From Roseivirga pacifica (GTDB taxonomy: Bacteria > Bacteroidota > Bacteroidia > Cytophagales > Cyclobacteriaceae): a stretch of 64,000 nt of DNA. The position numbers and the translations under genes were made by a program. The DNA is taken from contig NZ_FOIR01000001.1 in assembly GCF_900111145.1 (NCBI RefSeq), positions 565,501 through 629,500 of the forward strand. The letters run 5' to 3'. This document shows, in pieces, positions 8,125-16,595 of this stretch. How positions within the stretch are numbered: position 1 is the first letter of the stretch; every line of letters starts with the position of its first letter. The notes under the pieces were generated by a model that was not told the DNA's origin, did not search any database, and worked only from the letters and a program-made list of their open reading frames with translations.

Positions 8125-9051
8125 ATGAACCGACTAAGTGATTATTCTAGAATGCTAGTAGCCATGGATTTGACAAAAATGGACGAGTCCGTGGTGAGTT
8201 ATGCCAGTGTGATAGCACGTGCGTTTAATTTCGATTCGGTTTATTTTTTACACGTTACCACCTCGCTTGAGCTACCTCAGGAAATTCATGAGAAGTATGG
8301 TGATATGATGGCTCCTGTGGACGAGACGCTTGAAACGGAGATGAATCAGACCATTAAAGAGTTTTTTGATGCACCCGATGCCTGCGATGTAAAAGTACAT
8401 GTAGCCACAGGCAACATTACCAACGAGGTGCTTAAGTACTCAAAAGTAAAAATGGTGGATCTTATTCTTTTGGGTAGAAAGGCTGAATTGACTGGCTCTG
8501 GGCTTCACTCTAAAAAGATTGCCAAAAGCGCCTCGGCATCCATTCTATTTGTGCCTGAAAAGCCAATTCTCAAACTAGAAAAGCTACTTATTCCGATTGA
8601 TTACTCTAAGTACTCGGAAATGGCCTTTATGTTAGGGGTTGATATTCAGAAGCACTTTGGCTGCAAACTATTGAGTAACCACGTTTACCGTGTGCCAACA
8701 GGCTATTATAAGTCGGGAAAAACCTACGAGGAATTTGCCGATATTATGTTGGAAAACACCAAAAAGGATTGCGACAGATTCTTTAGCAATATGGAGCTTG
8801 ATGGCGTGGACTACGAGCACACTTACGCACTGGATGATGACCCGCATCCGGCAGATAAAATCTATCGCACCGCAGTTGAAGAAAAGGCCGATATGATTGT
8901 GCTAGGCTCTAAAGGTCGCTCTGGCGCTATTTCAATGCTTATTGGTAGTGTAGCGGAAAGACTGGTAATGGAAGACAATGATATTCCGTTATTGCTGGTA
9001 AAAAAGAGAGATGAGAATATCGGCTTGCTTGAAGCCTTGTTCAGAATTTAG
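8125..9051 (+). CDS. tandem universal stress protein (UspA family)
   Basis: A 308-residue cytoplasmic protein made of two Usp domains (about 7-145 and 150-296). The second has a full ATP-binding signature G-x2-G-x9-GS at 261-275, starting GSKGRSG, so it should bind ATP. The first domain has only a degenerate GRKAELTGSG version and may not. Usp proteins act in stress survival without a single known reaction. It is monocistronic; its last four bases overlap the end of a convergent lipoprotein gene. Confidence 0.92.
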   Translation: MNRLSDYSRMLVAMDLTKMDESVVSYASVIARAFNFDSVYFLHVTTSLELPQEIHEKYGDMMAPVDETLETEMNQTIKEFFDAPDACDVKVHVATGNITNEVLKYSKVKMVDLILLGRKAELTGSGLHSKKIAKSASASILFVPEKPILKLEKLLIPIDYSKYSEMAFMLGVDIQKHFGCKLLSNHVYRVPTGYYKSGKTYEEFADIMLENTKKDCDRFFSNMELDGVDYEHTYALDDDPHPADKIYRTAVEEKADMIVLGSKGRSGAISMLIGSVAERLVMEDNDIPLLLVKKRDENIGLLEALFRI

Positions 9052-9620
9052 TGGACAATTTCTGCCACCATTTCCATTTGCATATCCTTTTTCAAAATCA
9101 TCGACTCATTAGCCGTAATGGTGTAGCTAGTAAGCAGGCCTTGGTTAAATCGTAACAAATACTCGTTTTCTACCTGGTAAATGATGTTGTTGTCTTTGGT
9201 TTGAACACGCACTTCGGTGAGTGACTCATTTTGATACGCACATTCAATTACTTGCACCAAATTTTTAGGGCTTTTGCTGGTATAAATGTCTTTGGTAATG
9301 CCATCGCCAACAGCGAGAGTCTCCTTATTATATGCGTCTACTAGGCCAAACTTGTTAATGTTGGCCGCATAGAACAGTTGAAACTGGCTTTTCCATTCTT
9401 TTTCATTGGCAATTACGGCTTCAAAGCTCTCCGTTTCACCGTTAATGGTTACGCGTTTATTTAGCGTAAGTGTTTCAGCTGCTAACAGCCCCTGCTGCTC
9501 ATCGAGCAATTGCTCAATGTCGAAATAAAGGTCTGGTCGCTCTGCTTCAGCATTTTGCTCTTTAGGAGCGCAGCCAAACAAAGCGACCAGTAGAAATATT
9601 GCTAATGTTTTTCTGATCAT
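9048..9620 (-). CDS. lipoprotein of unknown function
   Basis: A 190-residue predicted lipoprotein: the signal ends in LFGC (Cys17). The mature part is a mix of a charged helix and beta strands, with repeated T-I-N/V-x-V patterns, and no motif I recognise. Its start overlaps the gpmI stop by four bases (ATGA), so it is translationally coupled to phosphoglycerate mutase; whether that has functional meaning is unknown. It converges on and overlaps the Usp gene. Confidence 0.75.
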   Translation of the reverse strand: MIRKTLAIFLLVALFGCAPKEQNAEAERPDLYFDIEQLLDEQQGLLAAETLTLNKRVTINGETESFEAVIANEKEWKSQFQLFYAANINKFGLVDAYNKETLAVGDGITKDIYTSKSPKNLVQVIECAYQNESLTEVRVQTKDNNIIYQVENEYLLRFNQGLLTSYTITANESMILKKDMQMEMVAEIVH

Positions 9621-11134
9621 AGTAAAATATCGCCTGTCATTTCTGCAGGAATTTCTACACCCATCAATTTCAAAATGGTTGGTGCCAAATCACCCAGTTT
9701 ACCATCTTTCAATTCAGGACGTAGCTCTTCATCAACCAAAATGCACGGTACTAAGTTCGTGGTATGGGCAGTATTTGGGCTTCCGTCAGGGTTTACCATA
9801 ATATCGGAATTACCGTGGTCGGCAATCACAATGGTAGTGTAGCCAGTAGCCAAGGCTACATCAATCACCTCTTTGGCACAAGCGTCTACCGTTTCACAAG
9901 CTTTTACTGCTGCATTAAAGTCGCCAGTGTGGCCAACCATGTCGGCATTGGCAAAGTTTAGGCAAGTAAAATCTACAGATCCTGCTTCCAATTCAGGAAT
10001 GATGGCATCTTTAATATCTGCAGCGCTCATTTCTGGTTGCAAATCGTAAGTAGCCACTTTTGGCGATGGGCAAAGTAAGCGTTTCTCTCCTTCAAACTCA
10101 GTTTCTCTACCTCCACTAAAGAAGAACGTTACGTGCGGGTATTTCTCAGTTTCTGCAATTCTTATCTGCTTTTTGCCATTGTCTGCCAAAACCTCACCCA
10201 GAGTTTTTTCCAAATTGTCTTTGTCAAAAATTACCTGAACGCCCTTGAAGGTATCGTCATAGTTGGTCATTGTTACATAGTCCAACGCCAGTTTTTTCAT
10301 ACCAAAGTCAGCAAAGTCTTCTTGAGTCAAGGCTTGGGTAATTTGCCTGCCTCGGTCTGTTCTAAAATTGAAGCAGATTACGGTATCACCTTCTTCAATT
10401 TTCGCAATTGGGGCACCGTTTTCGGTTTGAATAATCGGTTTGATAAACTCATCGGTTACACCCTCATCGTAAGAGGCTTTAATACTTACGAGCAAATCCT
10501 CCGTTTCGGCACCTACGCCATTAACCATAGCATCGTAGGCAAATTTTACACGCTCCCAGCGTTTATCACGGTCCATGGCATAATAACGCCCCGTAATCGA
10601 AGCTACTTTTACACCGGTAGTTTCGCCATGGTTAATTACATCATTCATGTAATTGTAGCCACCTTTAGGGTCGGTATCTCTACCATCGGTAAAGGCATGT
10701 ACAAAAGCATTATCAATTCCAGCATCGGCACAAATGCTCATTAGCCCCTTAAGGTGGCCAATGTGACTGTGCACACCACCATCGGATACTAAACCGATTA
10801 GGTGAACTCTTTTTCCGCTTTGTTTCGCTTTAGCGAGGGCTGCTTTCAATGTTTCGTTCTGCGCCAGAGTGCCTTCCTCCACAGCTTTGTTAATTTTTAC
10901 CAGATCTTGGTAAACAACACGGCCAGCGCCAATATTCATATGGCCAACTTCTGAGTTACCCATTTGTCCATCGGGCAAACCAACCGCCAAACCGGAAGCT
11001 TCCAATTTGCTGTGAGAATACTTAGTATAAAGACTATCTATAAATGGAGTTTCTGCTTTGTCGATGGCCGAAACAGTGGTGTCTTGCGCCAACCCCCAGC
11101 CATCCAGAATCATTAATAATACACGCTTATTCAT
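9617..11134 (-). CDS. gpmI: 2,3-bisphosphoglycerate-independent phosphoglycerate mutase
   Basis: Interconverts 3- and 2-phosphoglycerate in glycolysis using two Mn2+ ions and a phosphoserine intermediate. From the ATG at 11134 it has 505 residues, normal for the family. The N-terminus has the metal-binding ILDGWG (Asp11), the catalytic serine lies in MGNSEVGHMNIGAGR (Ser61), and the phosphatase-like domain ends with FANADMVGHTGD and IADHGNSD, carrying the remaining metal ligands. An upstream in-frame start at 11173 adds a hydrophobic 13-residue tail with no family counterpart, so I rejected it. Confidence 0.96.
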   Translation of the reverse strand: MNKRVLLMILDGWGLAQDTTVSAIDKAETPFIDSLYTKYSHSKLEASGLAVGLPDGQMGNSEVGHMNIGAGRVVYQDLVKINKAVEEGTLAQNETLKAALAKAKQSGKRVHLIGLVSDGGVHSHIGHLKGLMSICADAGIDNAFVHAFTDGRDTDPKGGYNYMNDVINHGETTGVKVASITGRYYAMDRDKRWERVKFAYDAMVNGVGAETEDLLVSIKASYDEGVTDEFIKPIIQTENGAPIAKIEEGDTVICFNFRTDRGRQITQALTQEDFADFGMKKLALDYVTMTNYDDTFKGVQVIFDKDNLEKTLGEVLADNGKKQIRIAETEKYPHVTFFFSGGRETEFEGEKRLLCPSPKVATYDLQPEMSAADIKDAIIPELEAGSVDFTCLNFANADMVGHTGDFNAAVKACETVDACAKEVIDVALATGYTTIVIADHGNSDIMVNPDGSPNTAHTTNLVPCILVDEELRPELKDGKLGDLAPTILKLMGVEIPAEMTGDILL

Positions 11135-11259
11135 GCCATAAATATAAATATTAATGAGGGGTTTGTATGGCACGGGGCATTGTATTAATTTAAATTTCCA
11201 TTACTGGTAAGAACGAACATTGGCATCATTTTCGTTAACCTTCTGGCGAACAGAAAGAA

Positions 11260-11664
11260 ATGACTTCAGTCTATAGATATTTTTTAGTAACAATGCTCCT
11301 TTTTGGAGCCACAAGTGCCTTTGCTCAAGAGGCAGAGATTATTGATTTGGTAGAAGAAGCCCTTAAATCGAGCAGTTCACGCGAGATTTCTAAGCACCTT
11401 CATAACAAAGTTGAGATAAAGCTTGATGGCGAAAGAAACGAGTACAGTAAGAACCAAGCCGAAGTAGTACTGAAACAATTTTTTCAGGACAATACGGCAG
11501 AAAGCTGCGAGTTTGTACATCAAGGTAACAACAACGCAGGTGGAATAATCTACGCTATTGGTTCTTATCAAACTTCATCGGTGAGCTACCGTGTGGTGGT
11601 AAGGGCCAAAAAATTCAGCAAGGAATTTAAGGTTTACCGCCTCGAATTCACCAAAGAACGCTAG
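11260..11664 (+). CDS. secreted DUF4783 family protein
   Basis: A 134-residue protein with a signal peptide (1-22, ending A-F-A-Q). The mature domain (about 25-132) has the SNTF2-like alpha/beta pattern of DUF4783: an initial helix with IIDLVEEALKSSSSREISKHL, a central helix VVLKQFFQDN and C-terminal strands YRVVVRAKKF and FKVYRLEFTKE. The family is restricted to Bacteroidota as far as I know and is commonly beside nadC, as here (42 bp upstream of it). The function is unknown; a ligand-binding periplasmic role is a guess from the fold. Confidence 0.85.
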   Translation: MTSVYRYFLVTMLLFGATSAFAQEAEIIDLVEEALKSSSSREISKHLHNKVEIKLDGERNEYSKNQAEVVLKQFFQDNTAESCEFVHQGNNNAGGIIYAIGSYQTSSVSYRVVVRAKKFSKEFKVYRLEFTKER

Positions 11665-11705
11665 CCTAATTCTGCGCTTCTCCTCGTTTGTGCTACTTTT
11701 GTAGC

Positions 11706-12575
11706 ATGAGACCTACCTATGTAACTGATAAGGATTTACACGAATTTGTTGACCGCGCTTTAGCCGAAGACTTGGGTGACGGAGATCACTCTTCGTTGGC
11801 TTCAATTCCGGCTGAAGCGGTTAGTTCTGGCTACCTTTTAATGAAAGAAGATGGCGTGATTGCTGGTCTCGAGTTAGCAGCCGTTATTTTTCATAAGCTC
11901 GACCCTGCCATGGAACTTACTGCCTTGGTAAAGGATGGCGATTTAGTAAAAAAGGGAGATGTGATTTTCCGATTGAAGGGAAATGCCAGAGCCATTTTAA
12001 GCGGAGAAAGGCTCTTTTTAAACTGCCTGCAACGCATGAGCGGCATTGCCACAAAAACACACGAATTGACACAACTTATTCGCGGTACTAAAGCAAAATT
12101 GCTAGATACGCGTAAAACCACCCCCAACATGCGTATGCTCGAAAAATGGGCTGTGGTACTAGGAGGTGGCGTAAATCATCGGTATGGTTTGTACGACATG
12201 ATTATGTTGAAAGACAACCACAATGATTTTGCCGGGGGCATAACCCAGGCTGTAAATGCTACCAAGCAGTACCTAAAAACTGAAGGAAGGGACTTAAAGA
12301 TTGAAGTGGAAACGCGTAACCTAGCAGAGGTAGAAGAAGCATTGGCAGTAGGTGGCGTAGACCGCATTATGCTGGACAACATGAGCCCGCAGGAAATGAC
12401 TCATGCTGTGGCACTTATAGATGGCCGCTCAGAAACCGAGGCGTCCGGTGGAATTACCGCTGACACCATTCGGGCCGTTGCGCTAACCGGAGTAGACTAT
12501 ATTTCCGTTGGTGCTTTAACCCACTCTATAAAGAGTCTGGATATCAGTTTAAAGGCCGATTCATTTGAAAAATAA
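11706..12575 (+). CDS. nadC: nicotinate-nucleotide pyrophosphorylase (carboxylating)
   Basis: Converts quinolinate and PRPP to nicotinate mononucleotide, CO2 and pyrophosphate in de novo NAD synthesis. The 289 residues show the family order: EDLGDGDHSS near the start, a beta-barrel-like GVIAGLELA segment, ERLFLNCLQRMSGIAT, DTRKTTPNMRMLEKWAV with the substrate-binding Arg/Lys residues, HRYGLYDMIMLKDNH, then EVETRNL, MLDNMSP and the closing EASGGIT. The ATG at 11706 fits this length; an in-frame ATG at 11688 lies before a TACTTTTG element at 11694-11701, so it is less likely. Confidence 0.96.
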   Translation: MRPTYVTDKDLHEFVDRALAEDLGDGDHSSLASIPAEAVSSGYLLMKEDGVIAGLELAAVIFHKLDPAMELTALVKDGDLVKKGDVIFRLKGNARAILSGERLFLNCLQRMSGIATKTHELTQLIRGTKAKLLDTRKTTPNMRMLEKWAVVLGGGVNHRYGLYDMIMLKDNHNDFAGGITQAVNATKQYLKTEGRDLKIEVETRNLAEVEEALAVGGVDRIMLDNMSPQEMTHAVALIDGRSETEASGGITADTIRAVALTGVDYISVGALTHSIKSLDISLKADSFEK

Positions 12576-12597
12576 GAATAAACGGAATTTTTTAGTC

Positions 12598-12660
12598 ATG
12601 TTGGTTGAAGCCTTGGTTTTGATCATTATGTTTGTGTTCCTTTTCAGACACTGTGTTTAG
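12598..12660 (+). CDS. possible 20-residue membrane peptide
   Basis: A 20-codon frame (ATG to TAG) in the gap between nadC and the YcxB-like gene. It would encode an almost entirely hydrophobic peptide (VEALVLIIMFVFLF core) ending RHCV, enough for one membrane span. Small hydrophobic frames arise by chance in T-rich DNA, and I see no convincing ribosome-binding site (expected to be weak in Bacteroidota anyway). It is included as a candidate only. Confidence 0.2.
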   Translation: MLVEALVLIIMFVFLFRHCV

Positions 12661-12672
12661 AAATTCCAAAAA

Positions 12673-13146
12673 ATGATAGTTAAAACGAAGAAATACGCAC
12701 TCGATAAGAAAGCCTATATGAAGGCCGGGTTGAAAAATGTGCTGAGTGATCAGTGGTGGGTATTCCTAATCGCCATTGCTATTTCGGCCATGACATTCGT
12801 GGTGCCGTCAAACTGGTGGTGGATCGGTGCGCTAATTGCACTAACCCTGTACATTCTTTTCTGGGTAATTCAGTTTGCGGGTGTAACGCAACTAGAGCAA
12901 AGTAAAATGCTTTTCGAAAAGCTTTCTTACGAAATTGATAGCCGACAAATCTTAATTAAACTCAACTCTAAGCAAGGCATGCCTATGAAATGGGAACAGA
13001 TTAAGAAAGCTTGGATTGATAAAAATCAAATTGTACTAGTGGTGAGCAAGGCACAGCTGATGCTTTTCCCTCACAACGTTTTCAAAACTCAAAACGAAGT
13101 AAAATTTGTTGAAACAATTTTGAAGCGAAAAGGGTACATTAAATAA
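12673..13146 (+). CDS. YcxB-like membrane protein
   Basis: A 157-residue protein with two adjacent membrane helices (about 30-48 and 51-68), then a cytoplasmic domain with the sequence features of the YcxB-like C-terminal domain: LSYEIDSRQILIKLNSKQGMPMKWEQIKKAW, followed by a strand-rich PH-like part ending in the phosphate-site-like FPHNVFKTQNEVKFVETIL. The function of the family is not known. It follows nadC on the same strand and is closed by a strong terminator. Confidence 0.78.
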   Translation: MIVKTKKYALDKKAYMKAGLKNVLSDQWWVFLIAIAISAMTFVVPSNWWWIGALIALTLYILFWVIQFAGVTQLEQSKMLFEKLSYEIDSRQILIKLNSKQGMPMKWEQIKKAWIDKNQIVLVVSKAQLMLFPHNVFKTQNEVKFVETILKRKGYIK

Positions 13147-13175
13147 AGGATAACTTTTTCAATAAGAACTTACCT

Positions 13176-13203
13176 GCACAGCCCAAAAGGCTGTGCTTTT
13201 TTT
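13176..13203 (+). terminator. intrinsic terminator after the YcxB-like gene
   Basis: Perfect 8-bp stem GCACAGCC/GGCTGTGC around CAAAA, followed by seven T. It ends the nadC transcript unit. Confidence 0.92.
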
Positions 13204-13235
13204 ATCCAATAACCTTTTATCTCGGCTGGTTGGAT

Positions 13236-13243
13236 TAGCTTTG
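13236..13243 (+). promoter_or_regulatory. TAGCTTTG -7-like element at the EamA gene
   Basis: This matches the Bacteroidota -7 consensus TAnnTTTG and sits 33 bp after the terminator, which is where a promoter is expected. Its last base is the first base of the GTG start at 13243, so if it is real, translation must begin downstream, for example at the TTG at 13261. No clear -33 TTTG was found at the usual spacing. Confidence 0.4.
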
Positions 13244-14127
13244 TGGCAGAAATCAATCACTTGAACTCTCGCTACTACATAGAAGGACTTTTGGCCGTGC
13301 TAATCTTTGGTATTACACCGCTCTTTATAAAAGAAGTATCGGCTAACGCCTACACCATTGGTTTAGTAAGGCTAGTAATTGGCAGCAGTTTTCTGTTTGT
13401 AATGGCTAAGCCTAGCAAGCTCAAAAAGCTTAATAAGTCTGAGTGGAAAGCCTTGGTGTTTATCGGCTTGCTTTTCGGAGTTCATTGGATCACCTATTTC
13501 ATTAGCATTAAGTTGGCCACACCTTCCATGGGTATCTTGGCGGTCTCTTCCTTTGGCCTGCACATGATTTACCTTAACTGGATAATTAAAGGGCAAAAGC
13601 CTAAGGCTATGGACTTGTTTACAGTGCTATTGGCCGTTACGGGAATCTTCTTTATTGTACCCGAATTCACATTGAAGAACAATCTTACGGCCGGTATTCT
13701 TATTGGCTTAGTAAGTGGTTTACTCTTTGCAGGGCTTCCTTTTTTACAGCAAAAACATCAGTCAATTTCTTCGTTTTCGCGTGCTTTCGGTCAATATGCA
13801 TTTGCGTTACCGGTCTTTTTGCTTTTCACCCATAAAACCAACTGGACGCTCAGTACCACAGACTGGTGGTACTTAATTATTTTAGGTACACTCTGCACGG
13901 TAGTGGCCCATACACTTTGGCTGCGAGCCACAACCATGCTAGAGCCAACAACCACAAGTTTAATTTTTTACCTAGGCACGCCAATCGCCATGACCTGCAG
14001 TTACTTCTTTTTAGATGAACCTATGGGAACCTCCAAAGTAATTGGTGCGGGACTAATTATCTCTGCAAATGTGTTGGGCGTTATTTCGAGGAGTAGAAAG
14101 AAGCTAAAAAGTACATCTGTAAAGTAG
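13243..14127 (+). CDS. EamA-family drug/metabolite exporter
   Basis: A 294-residue inner-membrane protein with ten predicted helices arranged as two five-helix EamA repeats (about 12-140 and 150-285). The second-repeat signature LEPTTTSLIFYLGTPIAMTCSYFFLDEP is present near 232-260. Members export metabolites such as amino acids or purines; the substrate here is not apparent. The GTG at 13243 overlaps a possible -7 promoter box, so the true start may be the in-frame TTG at 13261, which would still keep all helices. Monocistronic. Confidence 0.87.
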   Translation: MAEINHLNSRYYIEGLLAVLIFGITPLFIKEVSANAYTIGLVRLVIGSSFLFVMAKPSKLKKLNKSEWKALVFIGLLFGVHWITYFISIKLATPSMGILAVSSFGLHMIYLNWIIKGQKPKAMDLFTVLLAVTGIFFIVPEFTLKNNLTAGILIGLVSGLLFAGLPFLQQKHQSISSFSRAFGQYAFALPVFLLFTHKTNWTLSTTDWWYLIILGTLCTVVAHTLWLRATTMLEPTTTSLIFYLGTPIAMTCSYFFLDEPMGTSKVIGAGLIISANVLGVISRSRKKLKSTSVK

Positions 14128-14183
14128 GCACTAAATTCCTACTGCAGCAAGGTAGTTTTAACCTAAACCCATCCCTTAAAGAT

Positions 14184-14438
14184 TCAATCAGGCTTTATTC
14201 TATCTAGCAGCTTTTCAAATGCATAGAAAGGAAATGCCAGAATCAATATTCCCAGCGGAAACCATAAAGCTGAGGTAAGCAGCCCGGTAAGTTGTGGAGA
14301 AACTATATAAAGGATAGCCCTTAGAATAAGACATCCACCTGCCACTTTAGCTAAACCAATAAGCTTTCTCTTATCAGAGCCTTTCTTTAGTTTAATTTCA
14401 GCTTTAATCTCTTCAACAGACTTTTCCTTAATAGCCAT
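14184..14438 (-). CDS. small two-helix membrane protein, unknown
   Basis: An 84-residue protein with a charged, Lys/Glu-rich N-terminal 25 residues, two membrane helices (about 27-46 and 50-74) and a basic C-terminal tail. I do not recognise the family. It lies 52 bp upstream of nothing on its own strand except the convergent EamA gene, and acs begins to its right on the same strand, ending 52 bp before this gene's ATG, so it may be read through from the acetate transcript. Confidence 0.55.
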   Translation of the reverse strand: MAIKEKSVEEIKAEIKLKKGSDKRKLIGLAKVAGGCLILRAILYIVSPQLTGLLTSALWFPLGILILAFPFYAFEKLLDRIKPD

Positions 14439-14490
14439 AACCAGCCCCCATACTATTTACTCAATACCAGATACTATCATCCACCCAATA

Positions 14491-16392
14491 CTACTTCAAT
14501 CCGGCCCCTTTAATAATGTCGTCAACCACTTCAGGGTTAAGCAATGTGGAGGTATCTCCTAGGTTTGACAGGTCTTTGCTGGCTACTTTTCGAAGGATTC
14601 TGCGCATGATTTTTCCCGAACGTGTTTTTGGCAAACCAGGTACAATTTGCACTTCATCCGGCTTAGCTATAGGCCCAATAATTTTTCTAACCGTATCCTT
14701 TATTTCGTTCTTCAAGCTTTCTTCTGTTCTACCTTCCATATCGCAGATTACGTAGGCGTAAATGCCTTGGCCTTTTACCTCATGCGGGAAACCAACCACG
14801 GCCGACTCTATTACTTTAGGGTGCTCGTTAATGGCATTTTCAACTTCGGCAGTGCCCATTCTATGACCGGAAACGTTGATCACATCATCTACACGGCCCA
14901 GAATCCTGAGGTAGCCATCATGATCTCGTTTGGCACCATCGCCTGTAAAGTACATGCCTTTATAGGTAGAGAAGTACACGTTTTTGCACTTTTCATGGTC
15001 GCCATAAGTGGTGCGTAAAATCGATGGCCACGGGAATTTAATGCAGAGGTTTCCTTCCACATTGTTGCCTGTTAGCTCATTGCCTTCTGCATCTACAATT
15101 ACTGGTTGAATACCCGGCAGCGGCAGCGAAGCATGAGCCGGTTTATTCGGGGTAATTCCCGCTAGGGCAGAAATCATAATTCCACCTGTTTCGGTTTGCC
15201 ACCAAGTATCGACTAACGGGCAATTTCCTTTGCCAACATGATCGTGATACCAGTGCCAGGCCTCTTCGTTAATCGGTTCACCTACCGAACCAATTACCTT
15301 AAGCGACTGCAAGGAATACGGCTCTAAAGGCTCTAAACCATGGGCCTGCAAGGCACGAATGGCCGTTGGGGCGGTGTAAAACTGATTTACCTGATACTTG
15401 TCGCAAATTTCCCAGAACCTACCAGCGTGAGGAAAAGTAGGCACACCTTCGAACATTAGTGTGGTTGCACCAGCCAATAGCGGCCCATAAACTATGTAAG
15501 AGTGGCCTGTGATCCAACCTACATCAGCAGTACACCAGTACACATCGCCTTGCGTGTATTGAAACACGTTTTCGAACGAATATTGCGTGTACACCATGTA
15601 GCCGCCTGTAGTGTGCACTACACCTTTTGGTTTACCAGTAGAACCAGAAGTGTAAAGGATGAAGAGCATGTCTTCCGAGTCCATTTCTTCCGCTTTGAAA
15701 GCTGCTGAATGACCCGCAATAGCATCGTGCCACCAAATGTCGCGATCGGCCTTCATTGTCACTTCCTCGCCAGTACGTTTTAGCACAATCACCTTTTCGA
15801 TGCTCGGGGTATTTTCAATGGCTTCGTCCACCACAGCTTTTACCGGAATCTGCTTAGCACCGCGGAAGTTACCATCGGAAGTAAGCACCATTTTGGCCTC
15901 ACAGTCATTAATTCTGTCGGCTAGTGAGCTGCTGGAAAAACCCGCAAAAACCACGGAATGCACAGCACCCAAACGCGCACAGGCCAGCATGGCAATGGCC
16001 GCTTCGGGCACCATAGGCATGTAAATAATTACGCGATCGCCTTTTTGAATGCCTTGCGCTTTGAGCGCATTACAAAACTGGTTTGTTAACTCAAACAGCT
16101 CGCGATAGGTGATAATTCTATTGTCTTCTTTAGGGTCATTCGGTTCCCAAATAATGGCAGGGGTATCGCCTTTGGTATGCAGGTATCGCTCGAAAATGTT
16201 TTCAGTAATATTCAGTTTACCATCTACAAACCACTTTACATCCGGTCCTTCAAAATCCCAATCGAGGGTTTTGTCCCAAGTTTTCTTCCAATGAAAAGAC
16301 TCAGCAATGCGCGCCCAAAATGCCTCGGGCTGAAGCACGCTTTTTTGGTACTCGTGAATGTATCCGGATAGGGTTTGAATTTTATGGCTCAT
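14491..16392 (-). CDS. acs: acetyl-CoA synthetase (AMP-forming)
   Basis: Activates acetate with ATP and CoA to acetyl-CoA. The 633-residue length is typical. The adenylate-forming signature YTSGSTGKPKG is at 247-257, the acetate-pocket region DTWWQTETGG follows, then YFTGDGAKRDHDGYLRILGRVDDVINVSGHRMGT with the hinge, and the C-terminal PKTRSGKIMRR holds the catalytic lysine (Lys594) that is a known acetylation site in the family. It lies 203 bp downstream of a solute:Na+ symporter and its small subunit on the same strand, which together make an acetate uptake and activation module. Confidence 0.97.
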   Translation of the reverse strand: MSHKIQTLSGYIHEYQKSVLQPEAFWARIAESFHWKKTWDKTLDWDFEGPDVKWFVDGKLNITENIFERYLHTKGDTPAIIWEPNDPKEDNRIITYRELFELTNQFCNALKAQGIQKGDRVIIYMPMVPEAAIAMLACARLGAVHSVVFAGFSSSSLADRINDCEAKMVLTSDGNFRGAKQIPVKAVVDEAIENTPSIEKVIVLKRTGEEVTMKADRDIWWHDAIAGHSAAFKAEEMDSEDMLFILYTSGSTGKPKGVVHTTGGYMVYTQYSFENVFQYTQGDVYWCTADVGWITGHSYIVYGPLLAGATTLMFEGVPTFPHAGRFWEICDKYQVNQFYTAPTAIRALQAHGLEPLEPYSLQSLKVIGSVGEPINEEAWHWYHDHVGKGNCPLVDTWWQTETGGIMISALAGITPNKPAHASLPLPGIQPVIVDAEGNELTGNNVEGNLCIKFPWPSILRTTYGDHEKCKNVYFSTYKGMYFTGDGAKRDHDGYLRILGRVDDVINVSGHRMGTAEVENAINEHPKVIESAVVGFPHEVKGQGIYAYVICDMEGRTEESLKNEIKDTVRKIIGPIAKPDEVQIVPGLPKTRSGKIMRRILRKVASKDLSNLGDTSTLLNPEVVDDIIKGAGLK

Positions 16393-16595
16393 AGGTATTA
16401 TTTAATGCTTGAAAAATATACGCGATTTGAACCGGAGGTCAAATCTAATTCGCTGAGAAGGCTCTATTCTTCTCTTATCAGTGGTTTGGCCTATCTGAGT
16501 GAAAACGTTTTCCAATCAAATTCTAATGACTGAAGGCTGATTTAATTTATTGCAAACTGATTCAAACCAAAGCACCGCTCGTAATAATGATAGTA

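Noticed and set aside
10133-10744. A 203-codon open frame on the plus strand
   Set aside because: Antisense to gpmI, whose motifs and length are intact; composition is that of a mirrored reading frame.
16393-16595. Possible RNA gene or riboswitch between acs and the symporter gene
   Set aside because: No stable hairpin series, conserved motif or tRNA pattern was found in these 203 bp.
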